The notes: generated by a model not told the origin, from the sequence alone. 64,000 nucleotides of DNA from Streptococcus sanguinis (GCF_013343115.1 NZ_CP054570.1:1612001-1676000), one strand, 5' to 3'; positions 26,693 through 36,344 are shown, counted from the stretch's first letter. Program-made: numbers and translations.

Positions 26693-27492
26693 TTTACATT
26701 TCCTCCTAGCTGCTCAAAGAAAGCAGCTTCATTTTCTGCCAGTGGCGTCTGGATAGTCTGATGAAGCTTGACAATCCAAGGCACAGCCAAGCCTGCCTCT
26801 ACTAGCAGATTTCCCTGCTGGAAGAAATCAAACTTGCTGCCCTCCGCAATCAAATGCCCCTTCTGCAGCAGGTAGGCATAGTCACAGCAGTCATACATCA
26901 GATCCATGTCATGGCTGGATACGATGATGTTTGTCCCAGCCTGAACCAGCTTTTTCATGGTCGCTGCCATCTGGTCCCGCCCTTTGGGATCCAATCCTGC
27001 CGTAGGCTCATCAAGCAGCAGATACTTGGGCTGCAGGGCCAGCATGCCAGCAATAGCCACCCGCTTTTTCTGGCCATAGCTCAGATACTGCAGCGGTCTG
27101 TCCTGCAGATGAGAAATGTCCATCATCTCTAAAGCCGTCGCCACTCTGCTGGTTATCTCGTCTTCTTCATAGCCTAAGTTTTCCAAGGCCATGCCAATAT
27201 CGTCCTTCACAATGGTATAAAAGAGCTGCTGCTCTGGATTCTGAAAGACCATATTGACATGCTGCCGATACTGGAACAAGGCCTTCTTAGAGTCGCCTAC
27301 AGGCTGACCATCATATAAAACACTGCCCTTCTGCGGTTGGAGCAGTCGGGTGATGATTTTCATGATGGTAGACTTACCTGAACCGTTGACTCCCAGAATG
27401 CCAGTAATCCGGCCCTCTTCGAAGTCCATAGAAATATCGTGCAGCGTTGGATTTTCGTCATACGAAAAAGAAATATTCTTTACTTGTAACAT
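26677..27492 (-). CDS. cbiO: Cobalt ECF/Cbi transporter ATPase
   Basis: A 271-residue ABC ATPase with Walker A GVNGSGKST (34-42), Q-loop FQNPEQQLF, signature LSYGQKKRVAIAGML, Walker B YLLLDEPTAGLD and an SSHD H-loop. The FQNPEQQ and LSYGQ motifs are typical of the CbiO/EcfA group. It powers cobalt uptake with CbiQ, CbiN and CbiM encoded just upstream. AGGAAACATAG precedes the ATG, and a promoter-like pair lies in the 62-base gap before it, so this gene may also start a separate transcript. Confidence 0.93.
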   Translation of the reverse strand: MLQVKNISFSYDENPTLHDISMDFEEGRITGILGVNGSGKSTIMKIITRLLQPQKGSVLYDGQPVGDSKKALFQYRQHVNMVFQNPEQQLFYTIVKDDIGMALENLGYEEDEITSRVATALEMMDISHLQDRPLQYLSYGQKKRVAIAGMLALQPKYLLLDEPTAGLDPKGRDQMAATMKKLVQAGTNIIVSSHDMDLMYDCCDYAYLLQKGHLIAEGSKFDFFQQGNLLVEAGLAVPWIVKLHQTIQTPLAENEAAFFEQLGGNVKWSNH

Positions 27493-27514
27493 CTATGTTT
27501 CCTATCTACTTTCC

Positions 27515-27554
27515 ATTATAGTATAAAAGCAGTCTTATTGTAAATGCGCTTTCA
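27515..27554 (-). promoter_or_regulatory. Internal promoter before cbiO with a cre-like site
   Basis: On the minus strand TTTACA (27539-27544) and TATAAT (27515-27520) are separated by 18 bases. Transcription would start near 27508, inside the cbiQ-cbiO gap. Overlapping the -35 is TGAAAGCGCATTTACA (27539-27554), which matches the catabolite-responsive element consensus with one mismatch. It could drive cbiO to cobC independently of the cbiA promoter. Confidence 0.6.
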
Positions 27555-28229
27555 TTATTCACTGTGCTCTGCATCAAATCTTAGCGTCAGTACTTCATTT
27601 AAATGCTGATTATCATCTAGCAATTTAACAAAAAGAGTATTGGCTAATCTGCCCCAAGCTTGGTGTTGCTTCCTTTTATTGTAAAAGGAGAATTTCAAGT
27701 CCAAGGTATCCCGAATGGTCACAAACTCATAGAAGACCAGGAAAATGAAGCGATACATGAGGACAATCAAGTCTAGCAGTACCCGTGGAACATGCATAGC
27801 TTTAAACAGCCGCAGCATCTGAGCAAAAGGCACCGTCAGGACAAAGAAATAAGTCGAAACCAAGGATGAATAGATGCGCAAGAGGATAAAAATGGTCTGC
27901 TGGACAGAGGATTGGCTGATGCCCAGATAGCCCTGACCCAAAGGCAAGGCCAGCAAGAGCTGCTCCTGACTGTTCTGATAGGTCAAGACAAAGGTCAAGA
28001 GACTAATCAGGATAAAGATACTGGCATGCAGATACCACTTCAGATAGCGCAGCCACGGAAGCCGAGCCACATAGCAAGTCAGAGGCGCCATCAAGACGAT
28101 AAGTCCTAGCTGCAGAATCCTGACACCAGAAAAGCTGACAGCTAACAAGAGCAGATAGATGACAAATTTATAAGCAACCGGTAGATTTTTCAGCCGATTT
28201 TGATAGGCGTATTTATCAATCGCAAACAA
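27555..28229 (-). CDS. cbiQ: Cobalt transporter transmembrane protein
   Basis: A 224-residue membrane component of the CbiMNQO cobalt transporter. It has about five hydrophobic segments and the coupling region ARLPWLRYL plus the later MHVPRVLLDLIVLMYRFIF, which contact the ATPase. I place the start at a TTG (28229) preceded by AAGGAG nine bases away, giving MFAIDKYAYQNRL and a normal family length. An in-frame ATG at 28298 would add 23 residues of unrelated sequence and has no ribosome site. The 117 bases between cbiN and this start may encode a short hydrophobic peptide. Confidence 0.88.
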   Translation of the reverse strand: MFAIDKYAYQNRLKNLPVAYKFVIYLLLLAVSFSGVRILQLGLIVLMAPLTCYVARLPWLRYLKWYLHASIFILISLLTFVLTYQNSQEQLLLALPLGQGYLGISQSSVQQTIFILLRIYSSLVSTYFFVLTVPFAQMLRLFKAMHVPRVLLDLIVLMYRFIFLVFYEFVTIRDTLDLKFSFYNKRKQHQAWGRLANTLFVKLLDDNQHLNEVLTLRFDAEHSE

Positions 28230-28346
28230 GTGGAGGTACTCCTTTCTAGCTTTGTTTTTACCATACCCCCAGTACAGAGCAGCTCCGGTCCCAAACAAGC
28301 TGAATCGCTATCAAGAACCAGAGCTCTCTCATACTGTTGAAGGCTT

Positions 28347-28652
28347 TTATTTATGTTCAGAGTTTTCCTTTTGTTGGCCTTGCTTTTTCCCTTTGTGGTA
28401 GCCAATAACATAGAAGATGATACCCGCTCCGATACTGCCTTGCAGGGTGAAGAGCAGACTTTCTACTTCCGGACCTGCTGGCTCAAAAATTGGTGAAAAC
28501 CAAGGCTCATAGTCCTTTTGGATAGAGCTAATGGTTTTTTCAGCAGCGTCATCTGTTCCACTGTATTCCACACCCTTAGGTGCAAAGATAAAGGCAGCTA
28601 GAGTGACTGCTACTGCAGCCAAGATTAAGATGATATTCTTGTATTTTTTCAT
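28347..28652 (-). CDS. cbiN: Cobalt transporter small subunit
   Basis: A 101-residue protein with two hydrophobic segments: near the N-terminus (about 7-24) and about residues 66-86. The intervening extracellular loop contains [13 protein letters not shown], characteristic of CbiN. It helps CbiM load cobalt. The start codon overlaps the cbiM stop by 4 bases. The charged C-terminus ([15 protein letters not shown]) is longer than usual but unremarkable. Confidence 0.93.
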   Translation of the reverse strand: MKKYKNIILILAAVAVTLAAFIFAPKGVEYSGTDDAAEKTISSIQKDYEPWFSPIFEPAGPEVESLLFTLQGSIGAGIIFYVIGYHKGKKQGQQKENSEHK

Positions 28653-29383
28653 TTGAACAGACCTGCTCTTTCTTTGACATTTTCTGAGATTAAGTTATAG
28701 AGGACAACTGTCAGCAATCCTTCTACGATAGCGATTGGGATTTGAGTAGTCAAGAAGACACCCATGAATTTCAGTGCAGAACCAACAAAGCCGCTGTTAG
28801 CATCTGGGAAGACCAAACCGAGCTGGATAGAAGTTGTCGCATAAGTTGCCAAGTCCGCAATCACAGCACAGATAAAAATAGAAACCGGTGTAGAAAGCTT
28901 GATGGATTTAGCAAACTTGTAGACGAAATAACCAACAAATGGACCAACCACTGCCATCGAGAATGCATTGGCACCCAGAGTTGTCAAGCCGCCGTGAGCC
29001 AAGAGAAGGGCTTGGAAGAGCAAGCAGATGGTTCCCAAAACGCTGATAACGGATGGGCCAAACATAGCTGTCCCCAGACCAACCCCGGTCGGATGCGAAC
29101 TAGATCCTGTAACAGACGGAATCTTCAAAGAAGACAGGATAAAGATAAAGGCACCGGACAAGGCCAGCATAGTCTTGGAATTTGGATCCTCTGCAACGAT
29201 TTTCTTGATGCGCATCAAGCCTACTACAAAGAAAGGCAGGAATACGGCGAACCAGAAGATACACCAAAAGAGCGGAAGATAGCCTTCCATGATATGCATA
29301 GCTGACACAGACTGGGTACTCAGTACCGCCAAAATAGCCAGCAAGGCAACAAAAGTTACTTTTTTATTTTTCAATAGTTTCAT
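28649..29383 (-). CDS. cbiM: Cobalt transporter substrate-binding membrane protein
   Basis: A 244-residue integral membrane protein that binds cobalt in the CbiMNQO transporter. The first 28 residues form a cleavable signal peptide ending SVSA, so the mature protein would start with Met29-His30-Ile-Met-Glu-Gly. In CbiM and NikM structures the free N-terminus and this His chelate the metal. The sequence [12 protein letters not shown] (about 115-126) holds further metal ligands. About six to seven membrane segments follow. The start at 29383 has AAGGAA upstream; an in-frame ATG at 29431 has no ribosome site. Confidence 0.94.
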   Translation of the reverse strand: MKLLKNKKVTFVALLAILAVLSTQSVSAMHIMEGYLPLFWCIFWFAVFLPFFVVGLMRIKKIVAEDPNSKTMLALSGAFIFILSSLKIPSVTGSSSHPTGVGLGTAMFGPSVISVLGTICLLFQALLLAHGGLTTLGANAFSMAVVGPFVGYFVYKFAKSIKLSTPVSIFICAVIADLATYATTSIQLGLVFPDANSGFVGSALKFMGVFLTTQIPIAIVEGLLTVVLYNLISENVKERAGLFK

Positions 29384-29452
29384 GTTTTTTTCCTTTTCTA
29401 AGAGCCTGAGCTCACAAGAATGAATCTTCATCCTTGAACATAGACTCTGATT

Positions 29453-30154
29453 TTAAAAAATCTTCTTTTTCACGAGGAAGGTAGTAAAATAAGGCAGCTT
29501 GGTTTCTGGTGTGATTCCATCGAGGCCCAGCAGAGTCTGCTGCTTATCCGTCGAAGAATTGCTAACCATAAAAGTCTGCTGCAAGAGACCGAGCTTTTCG
29601 AGCAGGGGCAGGACGGTGTCTAGGTGATTGGCCACCTTCATGATCACAATCGAGTCATGCAGCTCAAGCGCCGCCTCGATCTTCTCAGCAGAAGCTGTAG
29701 CCGGCATGACCGCCAGAGACTCCTCATCCATGATCAGGGGCTGACCTAGCTCAGAAGCCATGCTGCAGAAAGAGGTGATACCAGGGATAGTCTGACAGTC
29801 GATTTCCTTTTCCAGCAGGGCCAGCAGGTAACTGTAAGTGCTATAGACCATGGGATCCCCCAGTGTGATAAAACCGACATTCTTGCCAGACCTCACATCC
29901 TCTGCGATTTCAGCAGAGATAGCCTGCCACTGGACTTCCTTGGTCGAATTGGAAAGGACCATAGGGAAATGCCGCTGCTTGATTTCCAGATGCTCTTTCA
30001 GATAGGGTTCTGCAATGCCTAATGCAAAGCTCTTGCTTCCCTTCTTAGCCTCTGGTGTATAGAGAATATCTAAGTCTTCCAAAAGCCGACTGGCCTTGAC
30101 CGTGACTAGCTCACTATCACCCGGTCCCACACCAATTCCGTAAAATTTCGCCAT
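29453..30154 (-). CDS. cbiL: Cobalt-factor II / precorrin-2 C20-methyltransferase
   Basis: A 233-residue SAM-dependent methyltransferase of the corrin family. It has the N-terminal IGVGPGDSELVTVKA loop, VGFITLGDPMVYSTYSYLL, and the PGITSFCSMASELGQPL segment typical of CbiL/CobI. It methylates C20 of cobalt-sirohydrochlorin. It begins 9 bases after cbiK and precedes cbiM. Confidence 0.92.
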   Translation of the reverse strand: MAKFYGIGVGPGDSELVTVKASRLLEDLDILYTPEAKKGSKSFALGIAEPYLKEHLEIKQRHFPMVLSNSTKEVQWQAISAEIAEDVRSGKNVGFITLGDPMVYSTYSYLLALLEKEIDCQTIPGITSFCSMASELGQPLIMDEESLAVMPATASAEKIEAALELHDSIVIMKVANHLDTVLPLLEKLGLLQQTFMVSNSSTDKQQTLLGLDGITPETKLPYFTTFLVKKKIF

Positions 30155-30163
30155 TCCTTCCTC

Positions 30164-30931
30164 CTATTCGATGATTTCTTCTAAATGCTGGATGTAGAGC
30201 TGCTGAACTTCAGGATATTCGCCCAGACCAACTAGATGGGCCTTAACCTCATATCCCTGCTCCTTAAAGAAGCGATACCAAGAACCTTCCTCATCTGAGC
30301 TCATATCATTGGTCGCATGGTCGCCTGCTACCAGCATGAACGGTGCCAGATGCACTTCTCGGACGCCATCTTTCTTCAGTTCCTGCTCAATCAGCTCAAC
30401 CGGAGGATAGCTCTCTACACAGCCGACATAGACTGAGCTTCCCTTCAGCATATGATCCAAGGCTGCATAAGCTGTAAAAGCATAATGCTGGCTGCCGTGG
30501 CCCATCAAAACTGTTGCTGCATCCTGACCCTCATGGCCATACCGTTCCAGCAGAATATCCTTGACAGCCTCATAGTCTTCCTGACTGTTGAGCAGAGGCT
30601 TGGCAACGACTAGCTTTTTAAAAGCCGATTCAAACTCTTTGGCTTGGGTAAGAATCTTCTCATACTCGCTGCCCAAAATGACATGGAGAGGCTGGATATA
30701 GACCTCTTCAGTACCCGCTTCCAGGAGCTGCTCCAAAACCTCTTTGACCGTAGGAATATCCAGTCCTTCCTGCTTCTTAATCCGCCGTCTAACGACATTG
30801 GATGTAAAAGCTCGGTGGACCGGATAGTCTGGAAAACGCTCCTGAATAGCCTGCTCACAGGCCTCGATTGTTTTGCGTCTGGTCTCGGGATAGGTCGTTC
30901 CGAAACTGACTACTACTATAGCTTTACTCAT
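30164..30931 (-). CDS. cbiK: Sirohydrochlorin cobaltochelatase
   Basis: A 255-residue class II chelatase that inserts Co2+ into sirohydrochlorin, committing it to the anaerobic pathway. The metal-binding residues known from Salmonella CbiK are visible at nearly the same numbers: E89 in LGSEYEK, H145 in LMGHGSQHY, and H205 in AGDHATND. The N-terminus VVVSFGTTYPETRRKT is also typical. It has no signal peptide, so it is cytosolic. Confidence 0.95.
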   Translation of the reverse strand: MSKAIVVVSFGTTYPETRRKTIEACEQAIQERFPDYPVHRAFTSNVVRRRIKKQEGLDIPTVKEVLEQLLEAGTEEVYIQPLHVILGSEYEKILTQAKEFESAFKKLVVAKPLLNSQEDYEAVKDILLERYGHEGQDAATVLMGHGSQHYAFTAYAALDHMLKGSSVYVGCVESYPPVELIEQELKKDGVREVHLAPFMLVAGDHATNDMSSDEEGSWYRFFKEQGYEVKAHLVGLGEYPEVQQLYIQHLEEIIE

Positions 30932-30944
30932 GATTCACCTCCTT

Positions 30945-32384
30945 TCAGAGAATTTCCCGACATTTGTCAACGATGGAAGCAATAGTCGCTTCATCCGTCT
31001 CAACAATCTTGCTAAAGCCTGCTTCTGCTAAAACAGCCCGCGTGCTAGCACCCATGACAACGATTGGAACATCCTTCCAGTCATATCCAGCTTCTTGACT
31101 AGCTGCTACAAAGTTCATGGCTGCAGCAGAGTTCGGGAGACAGACTACTTCAATCTCTGACCAATTGTCACTGTTAATCTGACTGTCAAAGGTCAACCTG
31201 TGGCTAGCAATAATCGGCAGCGAATAGAGTTCTGCTAGACTGGCTTTTTTATGCTCGGCTGTCAGAATATACCAGTTGCCGCCTTCTTTTTCAAGAGCAG
31301 CTGCAAAATCCCTATCCGACTGCTGTGGCGTCATCCGATCCAGCACAATGCCGCTCGCTTCGATAGATTTAGCCGTATGATGACCAATAGCTGCAAAGCG
31401 GATGTGCGGCAGACTGCGCAAATCTTTGCCTGCCTTGCGGAGGGCTTTCAAGAAGAGCGGCCAGCTCTGCATATCTGCAAAGAGGAGGCCATCTACCTGC
31501 TCCAAATCCGGCAGAGGCAATTCTAACTCTTCAACCAAATCTCGAGCTGGGAAAGTGGTCAGCGCAGCTCCAGCATCCTTGAGCAAGCGAGGAAGTCTGC
31601 CAGTCTCTGACTGTTGGATAAGGATTTTCCGACCGAAAAGCGGCAGATTCTCATGGAAATTCAGCTGCTGTCTATAGGCTACGACATCACCTACCACGAT
31701 GACACTCGGTGCCTTAAAGTCCTTAGCTTCTGCTAGTTCGACTATGTTGCCCAAGGTTCCGTCTACCGAGCGCTGCTGAGGATGGGTTCCCCATTCAACG
31801 ATGGCGGCTGGCTTGTCCTTGCCATAGCCTCTAGCCGTCAGCTCTTGGACGATGGTAGGCAGATTTTTCATGCCCATGAGGAAGACCAGAGTTCCTTTGA
31901 GCTTAGAAATTGCTTCCCAGTTGAGCATTTCTGTCTCATCCTTGAGATGGGCTGTAAAGACATGGAAGCTAGTCGCTACATCCCGATAAGTCATAGGAAT
32001 CCCTGCATAGGTCAGACCAGCCACAGCAGAGGTGATACCTGGCACCACTTCAAAGTCCACGCCAGCTTCCACCAGCTTGACTCCTTCTTCTCCGCCTCGG
32101 CCAAAGATATAGGGATCACCGCTCTTGAGGCGGACTACCCGCTTGCCCTGACGGGCTTTTTCGATGAGAATCTTTTCAATCTCTTCCTGTCGGATGCAGG
32201 GCTGGCCTGGCTTTTTACCCACATCTATCTTTTCGCAGTCAGACTTTAGATGCTGAAAGAGCTCTTGATTGACCAAGCGGTCAAAGACCAAGACATCTGC
32301 TTCTTGAAGCCGTCTCTTGCCTTTGAGACTCAACAACTCCGCATCGCCTGGACCTGCTCCCAGTAATGTTACTAAACCGGACAT
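30945..32384 (-). CDS. cobA: Uroporphyrinogen-III C-methyltransferase fused to a HemD domain
   Basis: A 479-residue fusion. Residues 1-250 are the SUMT enzyme that makes precorrin-2: LLGAGPGDAELLSLKG near the start, VRLKSGDPYIFGRGGEE (about 84-100), PGITSAVAGLTYAGIPMTYR, and TLVFLMGMKNL. Residues 255-479 form a uroporphyrinogen-III-synthase-like domain (GRKILIQQSETGRLPRLLK; ending VDKCREIL). Such CobA-HemD fusions occur in Firmicutes cobalamin operons. A separate hemD is also present at 21292. The fused domain would pass uroporphyrinogen III straight to the methyltransferase. Confidence 0.93.
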   Translation of the reverse strand: MSGLVTLLGAGPGDAELLSLKGKRRLQEADVLVFDRLVNQELFQHLKSDCEKIDVGKKPGQPCIRQEEIEKILIEKARQGKRVVRLKSGDPYIFGRGGEEGVKLVEAGVDFEVVPGITSAVAGLTYAGIPMTYRDVATSFHVFTAHLKDETEMLNWEAISKLKGTLVFLMGMKNLPTIVQELTARGYGKDKPAAIVEWGTHPQQRSVDGTLGNIVELAEAKDFKAPSVIVVGDVVAYRQQLNFHENLPLFGRKILIQQSETGRLPRLLKDAGAALTTFPARDLVEELELPLPDLEQVDGLLFADMQSWPLFLKALRKAGKDLRSLPHIRFAAIGHHTAKSIEASGIVLDRMTPQQSDRDFAAALEKEGGNWYILTAEHKKASLAELYSLPIIASHRLTFDSQINSDNWSEIEVVCLPNSAAAMNFVAASQEAGYDWKDVPIVVMGASTRAVLAEAGFSKIVETDEATIASIVDKCREIL

Positions 32385-32402
32385 TTTTTCTCCTTTTTTT
32401 AG

Positions 32403-33152
32403 CTATTTTGTCAGATAAGCTTCTAGCTCTTCTAAACTAGAAACCATCTGCGGATAGGACACAATTGGCCGAGAGATGATAATGCAGTCCATCCCCAGCT
32501 CTTGGCAGCCGTCAATCTTTTCACGAATACCGCCAACAGTACCGCTTTCCTTGGAAACAAAGACGTCTGCTCCCGAGCGCAGCAAGAGCTCTTTATTGCA
32601 CTCTTTGGAAAATGGAGCCTTGATCGCATCAATCTGATCCGCTACCAGTCCCAGCTGCTCACAAGCCAGAAGCACTTCCGAAGTCGGCAGAACGCGAACA
32701 ACAATCCGCTGCTCTGGCAGACCATTGACAAAGAGCGGCAAGGTCTTGCTGCCTGTTCCCAGATAGACTGTCTTGTAGCCGCGCTTGGCAATCTCATCAA
32801 TTGCTTCTTGGGTCGAATGCACCACGATGGCCCCGCTCAAATCCAAGGTCGCCTGACGCTCAAAGCGCAGGTAAGATACACCGGCCATCTCTGCCGCCCG
32901 AATGGCTTCCTTGGACACAATGTCCGCAAAAGGATGGGTCGCATCAATGATTTCATCCACATCATTCTCTTTGATAAAGGCAACCATGTCTTCGGCTGTC
33001 AGCCGGCCCTGAATGACCGGCTGGCCGTATTTGGAAGCCAAGTGCCGGCCGTAGTCTGTGACAACAGAGCTGGTCACATCAATCTTTAATCGGTCAAGCA
33101 CTTCTAAAATAGCGGTGCTGTCGGATGTCCCTCCCAGCAGTAATTTCATCAT
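32403..33152 (-). CDS. cbiJ: Cobalt-precorrin-6A reductase
   Basis: A 249-residue NADH-dependent reductase. The N-terminus MKLLLGGTSDS (from residue 2) is the nucleotide-binding start of the CbiJ/CobK family, ATHPFADIVSKEA (about 72-84) is the corrinoid region, and FVSKESGTVGG near the C-terminus is also conserved. It starts with tandem ATGs that overlap the cbiH stop; GAGGAT precedes them. It reduces cobalt-precorrin-6A before CbiE/CbiT action. Confidence 0.92.
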   Translation of the reverse strand: MMKLLLGGTSDSTAILEVLDRLKIDVTSSVVTDYGRHLASKYGQPVIQGRLTAEDMVAFIKENDVDEIIDATHPFADIVSKEAIRAAEMAGVSYLRFERQATLDLSGAIVVHSTQEAIDEIAKRGYKTVYLGTGSKTLPLFVNGLPEQRIVVRVLPTSEVLLACEQLGLVADQIDAIKAPFSKECNKELLLRSGADVFVSKESGTVGGIREKIDGCQELGMDCIIISRPIVSYPQMVSSLEELEAYLTK

Positions 33153-33874
33153 AAAGTATATCCTCGAGGTGTGATCATGCGTCCGTTTTTAACATAAGTT
33201 TCTTTGTTACCAACGATAACGATTGTCGTCATATCTACTAAAGTCTCATCCAAGTCTTTGATAGTCGTCAAGATGATTTCCTCATCCTTACGGCCAATGT
33301 CCTTACCGATACCGACAATGGTATCCTCTGACTTGTACTCAGACATGATAGAAAGTGCTTTTGTCAGATGGTCTGGACGTCCCTTACTCCGAGGGTTGTA
33401 AAGGCAGACTACAAAGTCACCTTGAGCTGCGGCATGCAGACGCTTCTCAATCATTTCCCAAGGCGTCATCAAGTCACTCAGACTGATATGACAGAAGTCG
33501 TTCATGAGGGGAGCACCCATAACTGCAGCAGCACCCAGACTAGCTGTAATACCTGGAACCACCTTAACTTCTACATCACTGGCATCTCCCAGCAATTCTA
33601 AAATCAAGCCAGCCATTCCATAGACTCCGGCATCTCCACTGGAAACAACTCCGACATTTTTGCCAGTCTCTCTAGCCAAATCAATGGCCTTTTGACAACG
33701 GTCGATTTCCTGGCGCATTCCATTCGCTACGAGCTCCTTGTCCTTGACCAAATCAAGAATCAACCTCATATAAGTCGAGTAGCCGACGATAATTTCACAA
33801 TCTGCTATAGCAGCCAATGCTTCTTGTGACATCAATTCTTCTTTACCTGGGCCTAATCCGATAACGTATAACAT
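33149..33874 (-). CDS. cbiH: Cobalt-precorrin-3B C17-methyltransferase
   Basis: A 241-residue SAM-dependent methyltransferase that also contracts the ring. Marks are VIGLGPGKEELMS at the N-terminus, GYSTYMRLI, VSSGDAGVYGMAGL, PGITASLGAAAVMGAPL and LYNPRSKGRP. These are diagnostic of CbiH/CobJ. AAAGGAG precedes the ATG in a 76-base gap after cbiG. Confidence 0.94.
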   Translation of the reverse strand: MLYVIGLGPGKEELMSQEALAAIADCEIIVGYSTYMRLILDLVKDKELVANGMRQEIDRCQKAIDLARETGKNVGVVSSGDAGVYGMAGLILELLGDASDVEVKVVPGITASLGAAAVMGAPLMNDFCHISLSDLMTPWEMIEKRLHAAAQGDFVVCLYNPRSKGRPDHLTKALSIMSEYKSEDTIVGIGKDIGRKDEEIILTTIKDLDETLVDMTTIVIVGNKETYVKNGRMITPRGYTL

Positions 33875-33950
33875 ATATTTTTTCTCCTTTATAGGTATGA
33901 TAAAATTTTATAAGAACAGTTAGATCATAAGACCGTCTGCTCTTTTTGAT

Positions 33951-35012
33951 TTACTTTTTGGTTATTGCTTTTGCAAGCGCATAGGTACAGCCGTTCTTGG
34001 CAAAGCGCTCAGTCAGGACTTGACCCTGACTGGCCAGATCTGCGCTGGCCAAGGCGACACTGCCGACTCCGACTGTCTTTTTGACAAATTCTGACTGAGG
34101 GTAGCGATCTGCTACGACAGACAGCTCCTCCTTGCTAAAGGTCTCAAAGGGACAGCCCAATTCCTCAGCTAAGGCTAGAATAGCTGCTTCATCCTTCTTG
34201 ACATCAATGCTGACGATTTTGGAAATCTCGCTGGCAGAAATCCCCTGCTGCTGACAAAATTCCTCAAAGCCTTCTCGGAAGACAGCAGGAGCCACATCCT
34301 TTCTAGCACCAACTCCTAAGATATAAGGTTGAGGATAGATGAGAGCCAGATTTTCTCTTTGAATGTCCTTTTTTTCTGCAGTCAGCAGAATCAACGGTTC
34401 CGTTCCCTTGAGAACAGCTGCAAGTCCTTCCTCATCCACCAGAGTCAGACCTCGAAGGTCGGTAACCCAGTCCTTTTCCTGATAGAAATAGACGGTTCGG
34501 CCGCTGCCTAGATAGCTGTTGAAAGGTTTGATGAATTCTCTCAATTCCGGCCTCCAGCCATTGACTGATTGGGCCAGACTGTCCAGAGCTGTTACATTCT
34601 GCACATCTGTCGCTGTCGTGATAACAGGATTGGAACCGAGCAATTCTGCGATGTCTCGCGTCACTTGATTGGCTCCGCCTAGATGTCCGCTCAGCAGGCT
34701 GATGACATTCGTCGCTTTCTCATCCATGACAACCACAGCGGGGTCGCTCGCCTTGTCTTTCAAGACTGGTGCAATAGCTCGTACAACTGCCCCGATAGCC
34801 ATGATACAAATGAGAACATCCACTTCCTGAAAGAGCTGACCAAGCGCCTCAACCACTCGTCCTTCGATGGCGATGACCCTGTCATCTGCCAATCGAGGCG
34901 TCGTATAGATAGGGATTTCCTTGCCCAGCTTCTCCCGCAGAGTCAGAGCCAAGTCCTTGCCAACCGCTGTCACTGTTGCGATTGCGTAGCGGGCTTGAGA
35001 ATCACTTAGCAT
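33951..35012 (-). CDS. cbiG: Cobalt-precorrin 5A hydrolase
   Basis: A 353-residue protein that opens the ring-A lactone and releases acetaldehyde. Conserved parts are [37 protein letters not shown] (here split by the middle domain), the [13 protein letters not shown] stretch, and the C-terminal [12 protein letters not shown] place the start at 35012, where GGGGGAAG precedes the ATG, giving [13 protein letters not shown]. The ORF opens further upstream inside cbiF, without a better ribosome site. It overlaps cbiF by 11 bases. Confidence 0.91.
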   Translation of the reverse strand: MLSDSQARYAIATVTAVGKDLALTLREKLGKEIPIYTTPRLADDRVIAIEGRVVEALGQLFQEVDVLICIMAIGAVVRAIAPVLKDKASDPAVVVMDEKATNVISLLSGHLGGANQVTRDIAELLGSNPVITTATDVQNVTALDSLAQSVNGWRPELREFIKPFNSYLGSGRTVYFYQEKDWVTDLRGLTLVDEEGLAAVLKGTEPLILLTAEKKDIQRENLALIYPQPYILGVGARKDVAPAVFREGFEEFCQQQGISASEISKIVSIDVKKDEAAILALAEELGCPFETFSKEELSVVADRYPQSEFVKKTVGVGSVALASADLASQGQVLTERFAKNGCTYALAKAITKK

Positions 35013-35775
35013 GGCTGCTCTTCCCCCGTCTGAACTCATGCTGAAAATCTGCATGGTAGAGCTTAGAATAGTAGAATTCCTGACCTAAAAAGTCACCGAC
35101 CAAAATCAAAGCTGTCTTTCTAATCTTAGCTTCCTTGACCTTCTCAGCAATATTTGTCAAATCGCCAAAGACCTTCTTTTCATCCGGCCAAGTAGCCTTG
35201 TAAATGACAGCCACAGGCGTTTCTGGAGGATAGCCACCCTCTATCAGCTCACTGACGACCTTTTCAATGCCTTGAACGGATAGGAAGATGGCCATAGAGG
35301 TCCGATGCTGAGCATAGCTTTTCAGGGATTCCCGATCTGGCACAGGCGTCCGGCCAGCCATCCGAGTGATGATGAGGCTTTGAGAAACCTCTGGTACAGT
35401 ATACTCCGCCCCGATACTGGAAGCAGCTCCCAGAAAAGAGCTGACGCCCGGCGTACAGTCAAACTCAATGTCGCGCTTCTTCATTTCTTCGATCTGCTCT
35501 CGAATGGAGCCGTAGATGGAGAAATCTCCCGTCTGCAGGCGAACCACATCTTTACCAGCCTTGACTCCAGCCTCCATGACATCGATGATTTCCATCAAGT
35601 GCATGCTGGCGCTATCATGAATCTCAGCCCCTTCCTTACAGTAGTTCAGCAAGTCTGGATTGACCAAGGAGCCTGCGTAAATGACCACATCAGCCTCAGA
35701 CAGCTGCTTGTAACCTTTGAGCGTAATCAGCTCCACATCACCTGGGCCTGCTCCAACAAAATGTACTTTGGACAT
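35002..35775 (-). CDS. cbiF: Cobalt-precorrin-4 C11-methyltransferase
   Basis: A 257-residue SAM-dependent methyltransferase. It starts [18 protein letters not shown] and contains [45 protein letters not shown] and [11 protein letters not shown], all typical of CbiF/CobM. The ATG at 35775 is chosen over a TTG one codon upstream; GAGAGG lies seven bases before it. The start shares one base with the cbiT stop. Confidence 0.95.
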   Translation of the reverse strand: MSKVHFVGAGPGDVELITLKGYKQLSEADVVIYAGSLVNPDLLNYCKEGAEIHDSASMHLMEIIDVMEAGVKAGKDVVRLQTGDFSIYGSIREQIEEMKKRDIEFDCTPGVSSFLGAASSIGAEYTVPEVSQSLIITRMAGRTPVPDRESLKSYAQHRTSMAIFLSVQGIEKVVSELIEGGYPPETPVAVIYKATWPDEKKVFGDLTNIAEKVKEAKIRKTALILVGDFLGQEFYYSKLYHADFQHEFRRGKSSHAK

Positions 35776-36344
35776 CAATTAGCCTCTCTTTCTTTTTTCT
35801 TACAGGAAACGATAATAGTCGGATTTTGGGGCTTGAAGTAGTGCCCCTTGCCTATAGCTGTCCAGCGACTAGCCTGAACCGAGACAATCTCTAAATCCTC
35901 CCAGTCCATCTGCTCCGCTATTTGAGCTGCTTCCAGAGCATTCTCCAGCAGGATAAAGTTCAAGACCAGCCGGCCGCCCGGCTCCATGAGCTGGGCACAC
36001 CAGTCGAAAATCTCCTGCATATTGCCCCCGGTTCCTCCGACAAAAATGGCATCAAAGCTGCCTTCCAGCTCAATCGGAGCCAGTCCTTGATGGAGACGGA
36101 CATTGTGGCAGCCAAAGTGCTGGATATTCTCCTGCGTCAAGGCCACCGCATCTTCATTGCGCTCCACTGCCACCACTTCCAGTTCTGGATAGGTTCGGGC
36201 TGCCTGAATCGTGACACTGCCAGTTCCAGAGCCGACATCCAGCATGCGCTTGGCTCGATGCAGCTCCAACTTATCCAAACTGATGGCTCTGACTTCTTCC
36301 TTAGTCATAGGGACTTTAGCCCTGATAAATTCCGAATCCCTCAT
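35775..36344 (-). CDS. cbiT: Cobalt-precorrin-6B C15-methyltransferase (decarboxylating)
   Basis: A 189-residue SAM-dependent methyltransferase with the class I motif [17 protein letters not shown] (about 34-50), acidic VAVERNED, and [12 protein letters not shown]. It adds the C15 methyl and decarboxylates the C12 acetate side chain. It is the half that is fused to CbiE in CobL-type proteins. Here they are separate but overlap by 29 bases. The N-terminal [19 protein letters not shown] is a CbiT hallmark. Confidence 0.94.
   Translation of the reverse strand: MRDSEFIRAKVPMTKEEVRAISLDKLELHRAKRMLDVGSGTGSVTIQAARTYPELEVVAVERNEDAVALTQENIQHFGCHNVRLHQGLAPIELEGSFDAIFVGGTGGNMQEIFDWCAQLMEPGGRLVLNFILLENALEAAQIAEQMDWEDLEIVSVQASRWTAIGKGHYFKPQNPTIIVSCKKKEREAN

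Noticed and set aside
33875..33950. Promoter in the cbiG-cbiH gap
   Set aside because: AT-rich with TATAAA but no acceptable -35 at proper spacing.
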